DNA from: an uncultured Oscillospiraceae bacterium
GTDB taxonomy: Bacteria; Bacillota; Clostridia; Oscillospirales; Oscillospiraceae
DNA: 64,000 nucleotides
Assembly (NCBI GenBank): GCA_947629775.1
Contig: CANRFA010000006.1
Span: forward strand, 23,459 to 87,458
Reading direction: 5' to 3'
The position numbers and the translations under genes were made by a program. Under the pieces are notes generated by a model. That model did not search any database. It was not told the DNA's origin and saw nothing but the letters and a program-made list of their open reading frames with translations. Below, one piece after another: positions 29,201 to 38,731 of this stretch. The first letter of the stretch is position 1, and every line of letters begins with the position of its first letter.

Positions 29201-29241
29201 GAAGAGGGGAGGTCATGGAGCAGCTGAGCCTGCAGCTGTGA
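26209..29241 (+). CDS. TOTE-type archaeo-eukaryotic primase domain + SF2 (DEAH-like) helicase + C-terminal PLD-like domain fusion
   Basis: Primase 'FLALDLDEGDW' (DxD) and 'GDGAHVWFFF' (sxH); helicase 'QAPPAFGKTVTAAWL', 'ILMDECHHAAA', 'GLTATPIRKDG'; C-terminus 'CQCCAVLDGQVVWHGSVCFLG' PLD-like. Confidence 0.88.
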   Translation: MAGTGERRILDGQMYQMEEILPGVDRRSRFILCRDPAGRRFVCPEEVWSGEVLPGEGPAGSGASEPVSRPGAPVAPTQSGLTREQKLKRRIDLFRTRFQGRRDVYAQRFESQTSGKKGYSFACGNRWSPGLCDLKKGKKCSAACPNRRFLAMTDEVIEAHLLGKDETCGDVLGAYPLEEGDTTRFLALDLDEGDWREDVKALRETCREIGVVPAVERSRSGDGAHVWFFFAGSVPAEKARRFGSGLLTRTMARRHELSFDSYDRMFPSQDTLPKGGLGNLIALPLQGRARKKGNSMFIDEEFVPYGNQWAYLAGLPLLTGEQLEAYLLQLGGDTDLGELTPVEESGDGKPLPGRRAPRILRREDFPPQVRVGLSSMVFVEKAGLSQAAMNAVRRLAVMRNPEYVRRQRLRIPMNSYGKIDTPRIFDCGYEDEDFLGVPRGCRPALEQMLRSAGVPYQIRDERTSGRPIRVSFTGELRPDQVPAAQALLERETGILQAPPAFGKTVTAAWLIAQRKVSTLILVDSNALQEQWKKSLEEFLEISEPLPEEAPRRGRKKKRSAIGQLGAGRETRSGIVDIANLQSMSEKEESEAERVVKSFIGEYGMILMDECHHAAARTYERVLNAAPARYIHGLTATPIRKDGMEPILFMQLGPVVFRHKGEGDGLLRFVVPRFTKLRMGENAVIYDAYEAMISHEERNRQILADALAAVERGRTPVLLTERREHARRLVERLEGKVDHVILLWGSDSGKEKRARLETLRAVPAEESLVLVATGRYAGEGFDLPRLDTLLLTMPISWKGTLEQYVGRLHRLYEGKKETVVFDYVDAHVPMLERMYRKRLHAYGEMKYRVWSGQPEAIVSRIFSGEDWREPFREDLGLARKSVRIVSPRLSESTIQALLPSLRETAAGGVAVKVHTRRPEDGRTRKAASDTSACIRMLKEAGVSVETDSRYCQCCAVLDGQVVWHGSVCFLGPRDEEDSTFRFENPEVAGDLLDAMEEYRRGEVMEQLSLQL

Positions 29242-29453
29242 AGCGACCGGGAGATGACAGAACCCGGGCCGGAACCGCCGAAGAGGATGAGCACCGGAAG
29301 AGGTTTCATCGGAACCGGTTGCAGCTGCCCCAAAATGGGAGAGGGCGCTGACGTGGAAGGCCTGCAGAGGGCCGAAAACCGGGGCGCACCCGTCGGAACA
29401 GATGGGAAATTCCGTGCCCGGGCAGATGAGGAGAAAAGACGAGGTGAACGGAC

Positions 29454-30485
29454 ATGAAAAAGAAAGTTCTGATTCCACTGATCCCGGCCGTGGCCCTCCT
29501 GGGTCTGCTGGCGGTTCAGCATCGGGCGGCGTATGTGGTGCTGCGCAACCTGACCACTCCGAAGTATCCCATGGAAGAAGACGCGGAGTGGACGGGTGGA
29601 CGGACCTGGCGTCATGTTCCCTATGCGGAGGGATCAGGCAGTCAGTATCTGGATCTCTATGTGCCGGAGGGGGAGAGCAGGCCGCCTCTCTTTGTCCTGA
29701 TCCACGGAGGGGCCTTCCTGACCGGCGATTCGGATACCCGGCAGGTTCGCTGGATGTACCGGTTCTTCCGGGATCGTGGGTTCGCCTGCGCCAGCGTGAA
29801 CTACCGTCTGGCCGGCGAGGCTCCCTTCCCGGCCGGACTGGAGGACTGCAGAGCGGCCATCCGCTTTCTGAGGGCCCACCAGGCGGAATACGGATATGAC
29901 GCCGGGAAGATCGCGGTCTGGGGTGAGTCTGCCGGCGGTTATCTGGCGCTGATGTGCGCTGTGGTCGGGGAGGAGGACTTCAGCAGCGTGCCTTTCCTGG
30001 GCCAGGAGGAGACGGGAGATGTGTCGGCCCGCTGCGATGTGCTGGTGGATTACTACGGCGCTGCGGAGTTCGGGTCCATGGCGCAGGACTGGAAGGAGAT
30101 GGGCATACCGGAGGTGGTTTACGATATCGGCAACGGGTGGATTCCGAAGGATCAGCTGGAGGGTTTCGAGAATGTGGAGTCATACTGGCTGCGGCAGAAC
30201 GTCTCGGAGGCTTCGGAGGAGGAGACTGCCCGCTGGGACCCTTATGCGTACATCCGGAAGCATCTGACGGAAGAGAGCGGGCCCGCCGTCTGGATTACCC
30301 ACGGAGACTGCGATATCACGGTTCCGTGCGCTCAGTCCCGGCGCCTCTATGAGACACTTGCGGGGATTCTGGGGACAGACCGGGTGCGTTTCCGGCAGGT
30401 GCCGGGGGCCGGGCACGCCGGTGACGTTCTCTATACGGACAGGGAACTGGAGGCTGTCCTGTCCTTTCTGGAAGAGCAGCTCTGA
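29454..30485 (+). CDS. Alpha/beta hydrolase (esterase/lipase), membrane-anchored N-terminus
   Basis: 'FVLIHGGAFLTGDSD', 'IAVWGESAGGYLALM', C-terminal 'GAGHAGD'. Confidence 0.88.
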   Translation: MKKKVLIPLIPAVALLGLLAVQHRAAYVVLRNLTTPKYPMEEDAEWTGGRTWRHVPYAEGSGSQYLDLYVPEGESRPPLFVLIHGGAFLTGDSDTRQVRWMYRFFRDRGFACASVNYRLAGEAPFPAGLEDCRAAIRFLRAHQAEYGYDAGKIAVWGESAGGYLALMCAVVGEEDFSSVPFLGQEETGDVSARCDVLVDYYGAAEFGSMAQDWKEMGIPEVVYDIGNGWIPKDQLEGFENVESYWLRQNVSEASEEETARWDPYAYIRKHLTEESGPAVWITHGDCDITVPCAQSRRLYETLAGILGTDRVRFRQVPGAGHAGDVLYTDRELEAVLSFLEEQL

Positions 30486-30586
30486 GGGCGCGGGTTTCGT
30501 CGCAGCGGGGTGCCGGAGGCTGAATGGAATCCGATTCGTATGAATAGAGGAAATAATACTGACTGTATTTATTGGGAGACAGAAAA

Positions 30587-30614
30587 CAGGGGCATCGGTG
30601 ATCCGATGCCCCTG
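30587..30614 (-). terminator. Terminator of the CAZyme operon
   Basis: Perfect 12-bp stem CAGGGGCATCGG-TGAT-CCGATGCCCCTG with minus-strand TTTT. Confidence 0.85.
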
Positions 30615-30642
30615 TGGCGTCGCCGGGGGATCCGGCGGATTG

Positions 30643-32109
30643 TTATTTCAGCTCGAAGGAGACGAAGTCGAAGGTGCCGCCTTTGCCCTCCACGCTGAAG
30701 TACAGGGCCTCCTTCTCGCCCAGGCCCTCGGGCAGAGCGCCGGTAAAGCCCTTCTGGGTGGTGCAGGTCTCCACGGGGATGCGGCAGACGACGTCGCCCT
30801 TCTCCTGGGTGCGGACGAGGACGGCGCAGCCGTTGCCGTAGCCCTGGAGGTTGACCGTGATCTCCCGGGTCTCCCGGAGGTCAAAATACTTGAAGCCCAC
30901 GGTGCAGTCCGTGCAGAAGTTGGAGACGTACTGGTCTGGGCCCTCCTCCCGGTCCCCGCCCTTCTGGGTCAGGAAGGGGCACATGCCCCGCTTGTACTTG
31001 ATCATGGAGAGAAAGCGGGTGCCGTTGCGGCCGTAGACGTTGCAGGCAATGTAGGAGGGATAGGTTCCCTTGCCGGCCAGAGGGCCGTTGTTGAGGCCGC
31101 AGGAGGTCATCTCCGCCTGATAGAACTTCCCGTCCTCGAAGCGGATCTCCTCCGCGCAGCCCTGGCGGGAGGACTGCTTGCGGTTGGAGTGGCGGTGGTA
31201 GAACACGTAGTAGTGACCCTCGATCTCGATCAGGCTGCCGTGGGTGTTGCCGGTGTCCATGCGGGCGTGCTTCGGGTCCGGCACGCCGGGCAGCCCGATG
31301 TCTCCGCAGCTGACCAGGATGCCGCCGTACTGGAAGTCCGCGTTGGGCTTGTCGCTGACGGCGTAGCACAGGTTGTGGCTGTTGAGGGAGGAGTAGATGA
31401 AGTAGTACTTCCCGTTGAACTTGCGCATGGAGCTGGCTTCCCCGAAGGGCTGGCTCTCGTAGGGGGTGCCCTTGGCCTCCTCGCCGGTGAGGACGCCCAT
31501 GTAGTGCAGGTCGTCGCCGGAGACGACGGTCAGCATGTCGCTGGTGTCCAGCTCGAACCACATGGGGCCGTGCTCGGTGGGCTTGGAGCCGTCCAGCAGG
31601 ATGGGGTTCCCCCCGAAGGCAAACCCCGTGTAGAGATACAGCCGTCCGTCCTCGTCCATCAGGCAGCCGGGGTCAAACTGGAAGGGCTCGTTGCGCTTTC
31701 CAATGGGCGTCCCGTCCTTATATTTCACATAGCCGTAGAACTCGTACTTGCCGGCGGGCTCGTCGCATACGGCCACGGAGATCATCTTGGTGCCGCCCAT
31801 GAAGTAATAGAGGTAGTAGCGTCCGTCCGGGCCCACCACCATGTCCGGGGCGGCCAGGCCGTTCGTAACCCGCACCTTGGGGGCGGCGGGATCCTGCTCC
31901 CGTTTATAGATGCAGCTGTGGTACGTCCAGTTGCCCAGGTCGTCCACGGGGGCGGACCAGCAGACGTAGTCGCCCAGGCAGAAATTGATGCCGTTGAACA
32001 GGTCGTGGGAGCCGTAGACATAGACGCGGCCGTTTACCACGTGGGGCTCGGCGTCCGGGACGTATTCCCAGCTGGGCATGTAGGGGTTGAAAGCCTGTCT
32101 GGTTTTCAT
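30643..32109 (-). CDS. Glycoside hydrolase family 43 protein
   Basis: 'NPYMPSWEYVPDAEPHVVNGRVYVYGSHD', 'AAPDMVVGPDGRYYLYYF'. Confidence 0.9.
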   Translation of the reverse strand: MKTRQAFNPYMPSWEYVPDAEPHVVNGRVYVYGSHDLFNGINFCLGDYVCWSAPVDDLGNWTYHSCIYKREQDPAAPKVRVTNGLAAPDMVVGPDGRYYLYYFMGGTKMISVAVCDEPAGKYEFYGYVKYKDGTPIGKRNEPFQFDPGCLMDEDGRLYLYTGFAFGGNPILLDGSKPTEHGPMWFELDTSDMLTVVSGDDLHYMGVLTGEEAKGTPYESQPFGEASSMRKFNGKYYFIYSSLNSHNLCYAVSDKPNADFQYGGILVSCGDIGLPGVPDPKHARMDTGNTHGSLIEIEGHYYVFYHRHSNRKQSSRQGCAEEIRFEDGKFYQAEMTSCGLNNGPLAGKGTYPSYIACNVYGRNGTRFLSMIKYKRGMCPFLTQKGGDREEGPDQYVSNFCTDCTVGFKYFDLRETREITVNLQGYGNGCAVLVRTQEKGDVVCRIPVETCTTQKGFTGALPEGLGEKEALYFSVEGKGGTFDFVSFELK

Positions 32110-32128
32110 GGTTACGTTTCCTCCTCAG

Positions 32129-32146
32129 GCCACGCGCAGGCGTGGC
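32129..32146 (-). other. Intercistronic hairpin (GCCACGC-GCAG-GCGTGGC)
   Basis: Between GH78 and GH43 genes. Confidence 0.7.
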
Positions 32147-32148
32147 GT

Positions 32149-34716
32149 CTATATGGTTGCCAGGGGACAGGATCTGCTGTAAATGCCGCTGCCGAGGGAG
32201 TGTGTGGCGCCGTCCGGAAGAGTCAGGTGGCAGCGGGCCCCGAAGGGAACCTGGACTGTGACCGTAAAGACACCCTTTTCCCATCGCCACTCTGCGGCGG
32301 TCAGACCATAGGGAGTCCGTGTGGAAGCTTTTGCCCAGGTAAGATCTCCGCCGGGCACGGGGCGCACGGAAAAGACCTTCCAGCCCGGTTCCTCGGCCTC
32401 CAGTCCGACCACCCGCCGGTAGAGGAAATCCCCCACGGCGCCGCTTGCGTAGTGGTTGTAGGAGATCATCAGATCCGTACCGTCGTCGCCGATGGGGCAG
32501 ACGCCGTTTTCGTCCAGGCCATCCCAGCGTTCCCAGATGGTTGTGGCGCCCATCTTCACCTCGTAGAGCCAGGATGGGCACTTTGTATTCAGGAGCATGC
32601 GATAGGCAGTGTCCGCATGGCCGTTGTCCGCAAGGGCGAAGAGCAGGAAGGGAGTACCGGGGAAACCGGTTCCGATGCGGTATTCCCGCCGCTCCGCCAG
32701 GCGGACCAGGTTGTCTGCGGCGTTCTGCCTGGCCTGGGGCGTGGCGAACATGTCCAGCCAGAGAGGCAGCACGTATCCGGTCTGGAACTGCTCTCCCAGC
32801 AGGGTGCCGTTGCCGTCGGTCAGGAGACTGGAGAAGGCGTCCGCCACCCGATCGCTGTAATCCGCATAGCGCGTGGCGTCTTCGCTTTCTCCGAGGATGG
32901 CGGCGATGCGGGAGAGAAGGCGGGTGGTGTTGCGCAGGCTGGCGGTGGCGGTCCACTTTGCCCGTCCCTGCCACTGGCTCATTCTGGGGACATCCGGAGC
33001 TACCCAGTCTCCGAAGTGGAGAGTGGCTGGGGTGTCCCAGATGTATTTTTTCTTCCCGATGCTGAACAGGCCGGCCCAGAAGATGCAGGCCTTAACGTAC
33101 TTCTTCATGGAGTCGTAACTGTCCCGCAGGATCTGCGTGTCGCCCCTGGCCTGATATTCCGCCCAGGGAACCAGGATACAGGCGTCGTCCCACCAGTCCA
33201 CCGCCATATCCGGCATGGTGGTGGGAAAGCCGTAGCCCTGGGGCGGAATCGTATTGGGGAAGCCGCCTCCTTTACGCTGTTCTGCGCGGAGATCCAGCAG
33301 CCATTTGTCCAGAAAGCGGCTCATGTCGAAATTGAAGCAGGCGGTGGGAGAGAACACGGCGATGTCGCCGGTCCATCCCATGCGCTCGTCCCGCTGAGGG
33401 CAGTCTGTGGGAATGTCCATGAAGTTGGAGGTGGCGCCCCAGACAATGTTGCTCTGGAGCTGATTGAGCAGGGGGTTCGAGCAGGAGAAGTCGCCAATGT
33501 GCTCCACGTCCGAGCAGAGGACCAGGCCTGTGACCTGCACATGCTCGCGGTCGATACCCGTTACACTGATGTAGCGGAACCCCATGTAGGTCAGGGTGGG
33601 GGCGTAGGTCTGTTCTCCTTCCCGGCAGGTATAAAGAATGGCAGCCTGGGCGGTTCGCAGAAAGCGGGTGTTGAGCGTGCCGTCGGGATTCAGAATCTCG
33701 GCGTGGCGCACCGTGACCTTCTGCCCCTGGCGGCCCTGGAGTTTCAGCTCCACCACACCGGCGAAGTTCTGCCCGAAGTCGTAAATCAGGGAACCGTCCG
33801 GCCGGGGCGTACAGGAGACGGGACGCAGACGGGTCCGCACCCGCACCGGAGCGCCGAAGTCCGCCCGGATGCGAGGGGAGATCTTCAGCTTTTCCGGGGC
33901 GGCGGGGCCCCAGCGGGCGGTGTCATACCGGCAGGTGGCGTCATAAGTCTCCCCGTCGTAGAGGTCCGCCATCTTCCAGGGACCGTCTTCGGTTACTTCC
34001 CAGGAGGAGTCTGTGCCCAGAATTTCCCGGCTTCCGTCCGCGTACTGGAGATGGAGTTCCAGAAGCAGTGCCTGGCGGTCCGCTGTGATCCGGTTGACCC
34101 GGGTGAAAACGAAGGATCCCACCGCCCAGCCGCCGGCCACGACGACGCGCAGTTCGTTTTCTTCCTTCAGAAGAGAAGTGATATCCAGCGTCTGGTACTG
34201 GAGGTTGGCCCGGTAGGAGGTGAAACCGGGGGCGAAGTACCGGTCTCCGGCCCGGGACCCGTTGACGTAGAGCTCGTATATGCCCATGGCAGTGGCAAGC
34301 ACCCGGGCCCGGACGATCGGCTTTTTCAGAGAGATCCGCCGGCGGAAGGTCATGGGAAGCGGGGAGACCTTCTTCTCCGTGAAGCGGTAGCGGGGATCGC
34401 TGATCCACTGTCCGGTCCAGGGAGTATCCATCCGGCCGGTTTCAAAGACCAGGGAGGCCCGGGCGGTTTCTCCGGCGTCGTCCTCTGCCACAAGGGTGGC
34501 GGTATACGTTGTGAAGGGACGCAGAGCGGGCCCTTCGTAGGGAATGGCGATCTGACGGTCCGTTTCCACGGACCAGGTTCCCACCCGCAGGGTGGCGCGG
34601 CGCAGAAGCGCGTCTGACCGGTCGCTGTCCAGAGCGAAGGAAAAGCGGGGATGGGGCCGGTCTGTGATACAGCCGGCGGTCAGATTTTCTACGGTAAAAC
34701 GAAGAACCTTCAGCAT
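32149..34716 (-). CDS. Alpha-L-rhamnosidase, GH78 family
   Basis: 'GMGFRYISVTG'-type region (YMGFRYISVTGIDREHVQ), 'MDIPTDCPQRDERMGWTGD', 'GATTIWERWDGLDENG'. Confidence 0.95.
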   Translation of the reverse strand: MLKVLRFTVENLTAGCITDRPHPRFSFALDSDRSDALLRRATLRVGTWSVETDRQIAIPYEGPALRPFTTYTATLVAEDDAGETARASLVFETGRMDTPWTGQWISDPRYRFTEKKVSPLPMTFRRRISLKKPIVRARVLATAMGIYELYVNGSRAGDRYFAPGFTSYRANLQYQTLDITSLLKEENELRVVVAGGWAVGSFVFTRVNRITADRQALLLELHLQYADGSREILGTDSSWEVTEDGPWKMADLYDGETYDATCRYDTARWGPAAPEKLKISPRIRADFGAPVRVRTRLRPVSCTPRPDGSLIYDFGQNFAGVVELKLQGRQGQKVTVRHAEILNPDGTLNTRFLRTAQAAILYTCREGEQTYAPTLTYMGFRYISVTGIDREHVQVTGLVLCSDVEHIGDFSCSNPLLNQLQSNIVWGATSNFMDIPTDCPQRDERMGWTGDIAVFSPTACFNFDMSRFLDKWLLDLRAEQRKGGGFPNTIPPQGYGFPTTMPDMAVDWWDDACILVPWAEYQARGDTQILRDSYDSMKKYVKACIFWAGLFSIGKKKYIWDTPATLHFGDWVAPDVPRMSQWQGRAKWTATASLRNTTRLLSRIAAILGESEDATRYADYSDRVADAFSSLLTDGNGTLLGEQFQTGYVLPLWLDMFATPQARQNAADNLVRLAERREYRIGTGFPGTPFLLFALADNGHADTAYRMLLNTKCPSWLYEVKMGATTIWERWDGLDENGVCPIGDDGTDLMISYNHYASGAVGDFLYRRVVGLEAEEPGWKVFSVRPVPGGDLTWAKASTRTPYGLTAAEWRWEKGVFTVTVQVPFGARCHLTLPDGATHSLGSGIYSRSCPLATI

Positions 34717-34737
34717 GGGTTCAGTCTCCTTCCGAAA

Positions 34738-34765
34738 GCCGGGCGGCCCCGCAGGGCCGCCCGGC
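34738..34765 (-). other. Intercistronic hairpin (GCCGGGCGGCCC-CGCA-GGGCCGCCCGGC)
   Basis: Perfect 12-bp stem between GPH symporter and GH78 genes. Confidence 0.75.
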
Positions 34766-34777
34766 GGAATGGGAAGC

Positions 34778-36232
34778 TCAGTCTTTCTTCCGTGCGGCGA
34801 TGGCCTTCTGCTCCTCGGGGAGATTCTTCTCTACGGTCCAGAGGAACATCAGCAGGGCGCACAGGGCGTAGGCGACGGTTTCAATCCAGATGTAGCTGAC
34901 GCCGATGGTGACTTCTACCGTCACGCTCTGGGAAGCCAGAGCGGCGCCGGGTGTGGGCGCCACATAGCCGGCTACGCTGAGCATGGCCATGAAAATGGAG
35001 TTGCAGATCGGGGTGGCGGCCACCATGATGGAGCTGTAGAGGGACATGGTGAGACCGTCTGTGCGGATGCCGCTCTTATACTCGATGTGATCCAGTACGT
35101 CCGCCAGCATGGCGAGAATCAGATAGGCGGCGGGGGAGGACCCCAGGCATTTGAGGGCTACGCCGATCGCGGTGGGGACGATATTGCCCCCGCCAAGACC
35201 GGCCAGAACGCCGCCGGCCACGCCCAGGATCATGCCCACGATGGTTACCGTCCGTTTCCCGAACTTATTTGCCAGGGGCACCACAAAGGCGGCGGCCACC
35301 GCCATGGGGATGGCGCCCATGACGGCCAGGATGGTCTGAACGATGCCATAGTCTCCGTTGAAGGGAGTGGTATCGATGACCCACTGACAGAAGTAGCTCA
35401 TGGAACCGTTCTTCATGGCGCCGGACCACTGGAAGAGGAGGTAGAAGATCATGACGATCCACCACCACTTCTCGCTGGTGACGGCCTTCAGCTGTTCCCC
35501 GATGGAGGGGGCGCCGGCTTTTTCTTCCACTGCGGCGCCGGAAAGCAGTTCCTCCGTGACGCGCTCGCGGGTGAACTGGTACTGAAGCAGAATGGTAAGG
35601 GCGGAGAAGATGGCGATCCCCAGCATCACCAGGAACCACAGGTTCTGGTCTTCGTGGAGCACGTTGGAGACCAGAGCGGGGAAGATCATGGAGCCCACGC
35701 CCATGACGCCCAGACCCGCGATGTTGGTGAAGGAGGCCAGACCGGCCCGCTGGGAGCTGTTGCGGGTGGAGACGGGTACCAGAGTGGAGTTGGCCGTATT
35801 GTAGATGGGGTAGGCTACGGCGTAATAGAGGTTATAAGCGATGGCGACCCAGACCATTCTGGCGGTTCCCTGGAAGGGAACGATGAACATGAGAACGCTG
35901 GCGATGGAGAGGGTGAGCGCGGAGAGCAGAACCCAGGGACGGGCCTTGCCGGCAAGAGAGTGTGTGCGTTCGATGAGCTGCCCTACGATGAGGTTGGCGG
36001 CGACAATGAAGATGGTGGAGATCAGCTGCAGGCCGGAGAGAAAGGCGGTGTCCAGCAGCAGCACGTCTGTGAAGTACTTGTTGAGGAAACTGGAGAAGAT
36101 ACCAGAGGAAAGCAGCGCGCCGAAGGGGCCGATGAAGTAGCCGAAGAGCATCTCCGGCAGACGGACTTCGGAAGAAGTGATGCGGGACCGCAGCAGAGGA
36201 CTGTTCCAGATCCCGCCGGTTTCCTTACGCAT
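34778..36232 (-). CDS. GPH/MFS family sugar:cation symporter
   Basis: 12-TM; 'LPEMLFGYFIGPFGALLSSGIFSSFLNKYFTDVL', 'GSMSYFCQWVI'; located among GH genes. Confidence 0.88.
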   Translation of the reverse strand: MRKETGGIWNSPLLRSRITSSEVRLPEMLFGYFIGPFGALLSSGIFSSFLNKYFTDVLLLDTAFLSGLQLISTIFIVAANLIVGQLIERTHSLAGKARPWVLLSALTLSIASVLMFIVPFQGTARMVWVAIAYNLYYAVAYPIYNTANSTLVPVSTRNSSQRAGLASFTNIAGLGVMGVGSMIFPALVSNVLHEDQNLWFLVMLGIAIFSALTILLQYQFTRERVTEELLSGAAVEEKAGAPSIGEQLKAVTSEKWWWIVMIFYLLFQWSGAMKNGSMSYFCQWVIDTTPFNGDYGIVQTILAVMGAIPMAVAAAFVVPLANKFGKRTVTIVGMILGVAGGVLAGLGGGNIVPTAIGVALKCLGSSPAAYLILAMLADVLDHIEYKSGIRTDGLTMSLYSSIMVAATPICNSIFMAMLSVAGYVAPTPGAALASQSVTVEVTIGVSYIWIETVAYALCALLMFLWTVEKNLPEEQKAIAARKKD

Positions 36233-36267
36233 AAGGCATGATTCCTTTCGTACATGAGTTGCCGGAC

Positions 36268-38679
36268 TCAGATGGTCCGGACAGGAATGGAGACGCTGCA
36301 GGAGAGAGTGCCGTCCGAGACGGACAGGGTGACAGGCCCTTCGCTGTCCGCCTTTACAACGGCCAGAGCCTCTCCGTAGTAGGTATCCGTTTCGCTGCCG
36401 GCGAAGCCTTTCGCATTGAAGGGGCAGGCGCTGCCCAGTCCTGCCAGGGTGCCGCCCTGGACGGAGACCTTGAGAATTCCCCGTTCCAGAGGCTTCAGGA
36501 TGCCCGCATTATCCGTGTACTTCAGGCGAATGAAGGCCAGACGGCCGGGACGGACATCCGGGGCCTCGGGAATGGCCTGCAGGCGGGTCTCCGAGGAGGC
36601 GGTTTTCAGACTGGCGCGGCCCAGCTCGTTGCCCGAGGCGTCAAAGCTGATAGCCTCGATGGTGCCGTCCTCGTATACACAGCGGAAGCGGGCGATACAG
36701 TCGTTTTTCAGAGCCTTCCGGCCCACGCTTCTGCCGTTGATCTTCAGTTCCACGGAGGCGGCCCGGGCATAGACCTCCACGTCCGCCTTGTTTCCGCTGT
36801 ACCCGTGCCAGCTCCAGCTGTCGATGGCGTTGGACATCTTCCAGGCCGAGGGGGAGTGCTTGTCTCCGGTGTGATTGACCGGACAGACGCCCAGGAAGGG
36901 GCCTTTGTCCTGTTCCAGAGCGACCCGGGTATAGAGGGCCTCGCACAGGGGGCGGCCGGTCAGATCCACCCGGCCGGAACCGGCGGTGACCCAGCCCAGA
37001 CCGCCGTCAAAGCGGGGCGCGTAGTCGCTGTACTCCCAGCTGCCGACCATGACTTCGCCCATGTAGTCCATTCCGGCCCACACGAAGTCGCCCACCAGGC
37101 GGGGCTCCACCTTGGCCAGTTCGCGGAATTTGTAAGCGTCGTTGCAGAAGGTTTCGCTGCCGAGAATCAGGCGCGACGGGTATTTTTTCAGATCGTGGCG
37201 GTAGCGGTAGATGCCGTAGTTGTATCCGGCGATATCCATCTGCGCGAACGCGTCTTTCGTGCGCCAGTCGCAGGGCGGAATTGTGGCGCCCCGCTTCATG
37301 AACTCGTCGCCCAGCAGGCCGGCCATGTCGTTGAAGAACTTGCTGCCGACCGCCTTTTCCTTTTTGGGTTTGCCGTCCGCTTTCCGCTTTTCCGCCTTCT
37401 GAGCTTCTTTCTTCGCCTTCTCGTCGCTGTAGACGCCGAAGCCCACGGAGGAGAGGAAGTTGAAGAAGATGTTAATGCCGCAGGTGACGGGGCGGCTGTC
37501 GTCCAGACCATGGAGAAAGTCGGTCAGCTGGCGGGTAAGGGCGATTCCCTTCTTCTGGGCGGTCTCGGAGACCTCGTTGCCGGTGGAGTACAGGATCACG
37601 CTGGGGTGATTATAGTCCTTTTCCACCATGTCCGTCAGATCCTGGCGCCACCAGTCGTTGAAGTACGTTACATAGTCGTGTTCGGTCTTGTGGATATACC
37701 AGTGGTCGATGTATTCGTCCATGACCAGGATACCCAGGTGGTCGCAGGCGTCCAGCAGGTACTTTGAGCAGGGGTTGTGGGCGGAGCGGATGGCGTTGTA
37801 GCCGTTTTCCTTCATCAGGCGGATCTTGCGCCACTCCGCGTCCTCGTAACAGCGCGCGCCCAGCACGCCGTTGTCGTGGTGGATACAGGCCCCCTGGATG
37901 ATGATGCGGCTGCCGTTCAGGAGAATGCCGTGGCGGCCCCAGGAAAGCGTGCGGATGCCGAAGGTGGAGCTGGCGGTATCTGCGCCGAAGAAGGCGTGAC
38001 AGAGGTAGAGAGCGGGAGAATCCGGGCTCCACAGACTGGCGTCCGGAATGGAAAGGGTCAGAACGGCCTTTCCGTTTTCGGCCCGGGCCTCGCCGGAGGC
38101 GGCCAGGTTGCCCGCGCTGTCCCGCACTTCCACCCGCACCGGGCCGTCCCCCTGGGTGAGGACCGTGACCGCGATGGAGGCGGGCTGGATGCTCAGCGTA
38201 CGGATGCGAAGACCATTGAGGAGAATGTGGGCGTCCGCCGGACCGGTCCACAGCCGGACCGGGCGGTAGATGCCGGCGCCGGAGTACCAGCGGGAGTTGG
38301 GCTGGTCCGCGTTGCGGGCGATGACCTGCAGAAGGTTTTCCTGGCCCGGGAGCAGTTTTCCGGTCAGGTCCACGTAGAAGTTCGTGTAGCCGTACGGGCG
38401 GAACATCAGGGACTCTCCGTTCAGAGAGACCTCCGCGTTATGATAGACACCTTCAAACTCCAGGACGGTCTTCTGTCCGACGACTTCGGGGCCGGGGACG
38501 AAGGTCTTCTCATAGAGATAGTCGTAGCCCTCGTACCAGCCGGTGTTGACACCGCCGGCGGACAGCTCGCTTCTGGACTCCGAAATCATGGCGTCGTGAG
38601 GGATGGATACGCTGCGGCCGGGACCCGGGTCCCCCAGATGCCTGCACGTCCAGCCGTCGTGAAAGAGATTCTGTTGCAT
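36268..38679 (-). CDS. Glycoside hydrolase family 2 protein
   Basis: 'VSIPHDAMI', 'KTVLEFEGVYHNAEVSLNGE', 'MKENGYNAIRSAHNPCSKYLLDACDHLGILVMDE', 'SVILYSTGNEV'. Confidence 0.95.
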   Translation of the reverse strand: MQQNLFHDGWTCRHLGDPGPGRSVSIPHDAMISESRSELSAGGVNTGWYEGYDYLYEKTFVPGPEVVGQKTVLEFEGVYHNAEVSLNGESLMFRPYGYTNFYVDLTGKLLPGQENLLQVIARNADQPNSRWYSGAGIYRPVRLWTGPADAHILLNGLRIRTLSIQPASIAVTVLTQGDGPVRVEVRDSAGNLAASGEARAENGKAVLTLSIPDASLWSPDSPALYLCHAFFGADTASSTFGIRTLSWGRHGILLNGSRIIIQGACIHHDNGVLGARCYEDAEWRKIRLMKENGYNAIRSAHNPCSKYLLDACDHLGILVMDEYIDHWYIHKTEHDYVTYFNDWWRQDLTDMVEKDYNHPSVILYSTGNEVSETAQKKGIALTRQLTDFLHGLDDSRPVTCGINIFFNFLSSVGFGVYSDEKAKKEAQKAEKRKADGKPKKEKAVGSKFFNDMAGLLGDEFMKRGATIPPCDWRTKDAFAQMDIAGYNYGIYRYRHDLKKYPSRLILGSETFCNDAYKFRELAKVEPRLVGDFVWAGMDYMGEVMVGSWEYSDYAPRFDGGLGWVTAGSGRVDLTGRPLCEALYTRVALEQDKGPFLGVCPVNHTGDKHSPSAWKMSNAIDSWSWHGYSGNKADVEVYARAASVELKINGRSVGRKALKNDCIARFRCVYEDGTIEAISFDASGNELGRASLKTASSETRLQAIPEAPDVRPGRLAFIRLKYTDNAGILKPLERGILKVSVQGGTLAGLGSACPFNAKGFAGSETDTYYGEALAVVKADSEGPVTLSVSDGTLSCSVSIPVRTI

Positions 38680-38731
38680 GGGAGAACATACGCCTCGCTT
38701 TCTGAAAAATTGCGTCAGGGGCTATGCGTCC

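Noticed and set aside
30598-34617. 1339-aa plus-strand ORF
   Set aside because: Antisense shadow of GH43/GH78 genes in GC-rich DNA; low-complexity G/V/H/D-rich translation without domain motifs.
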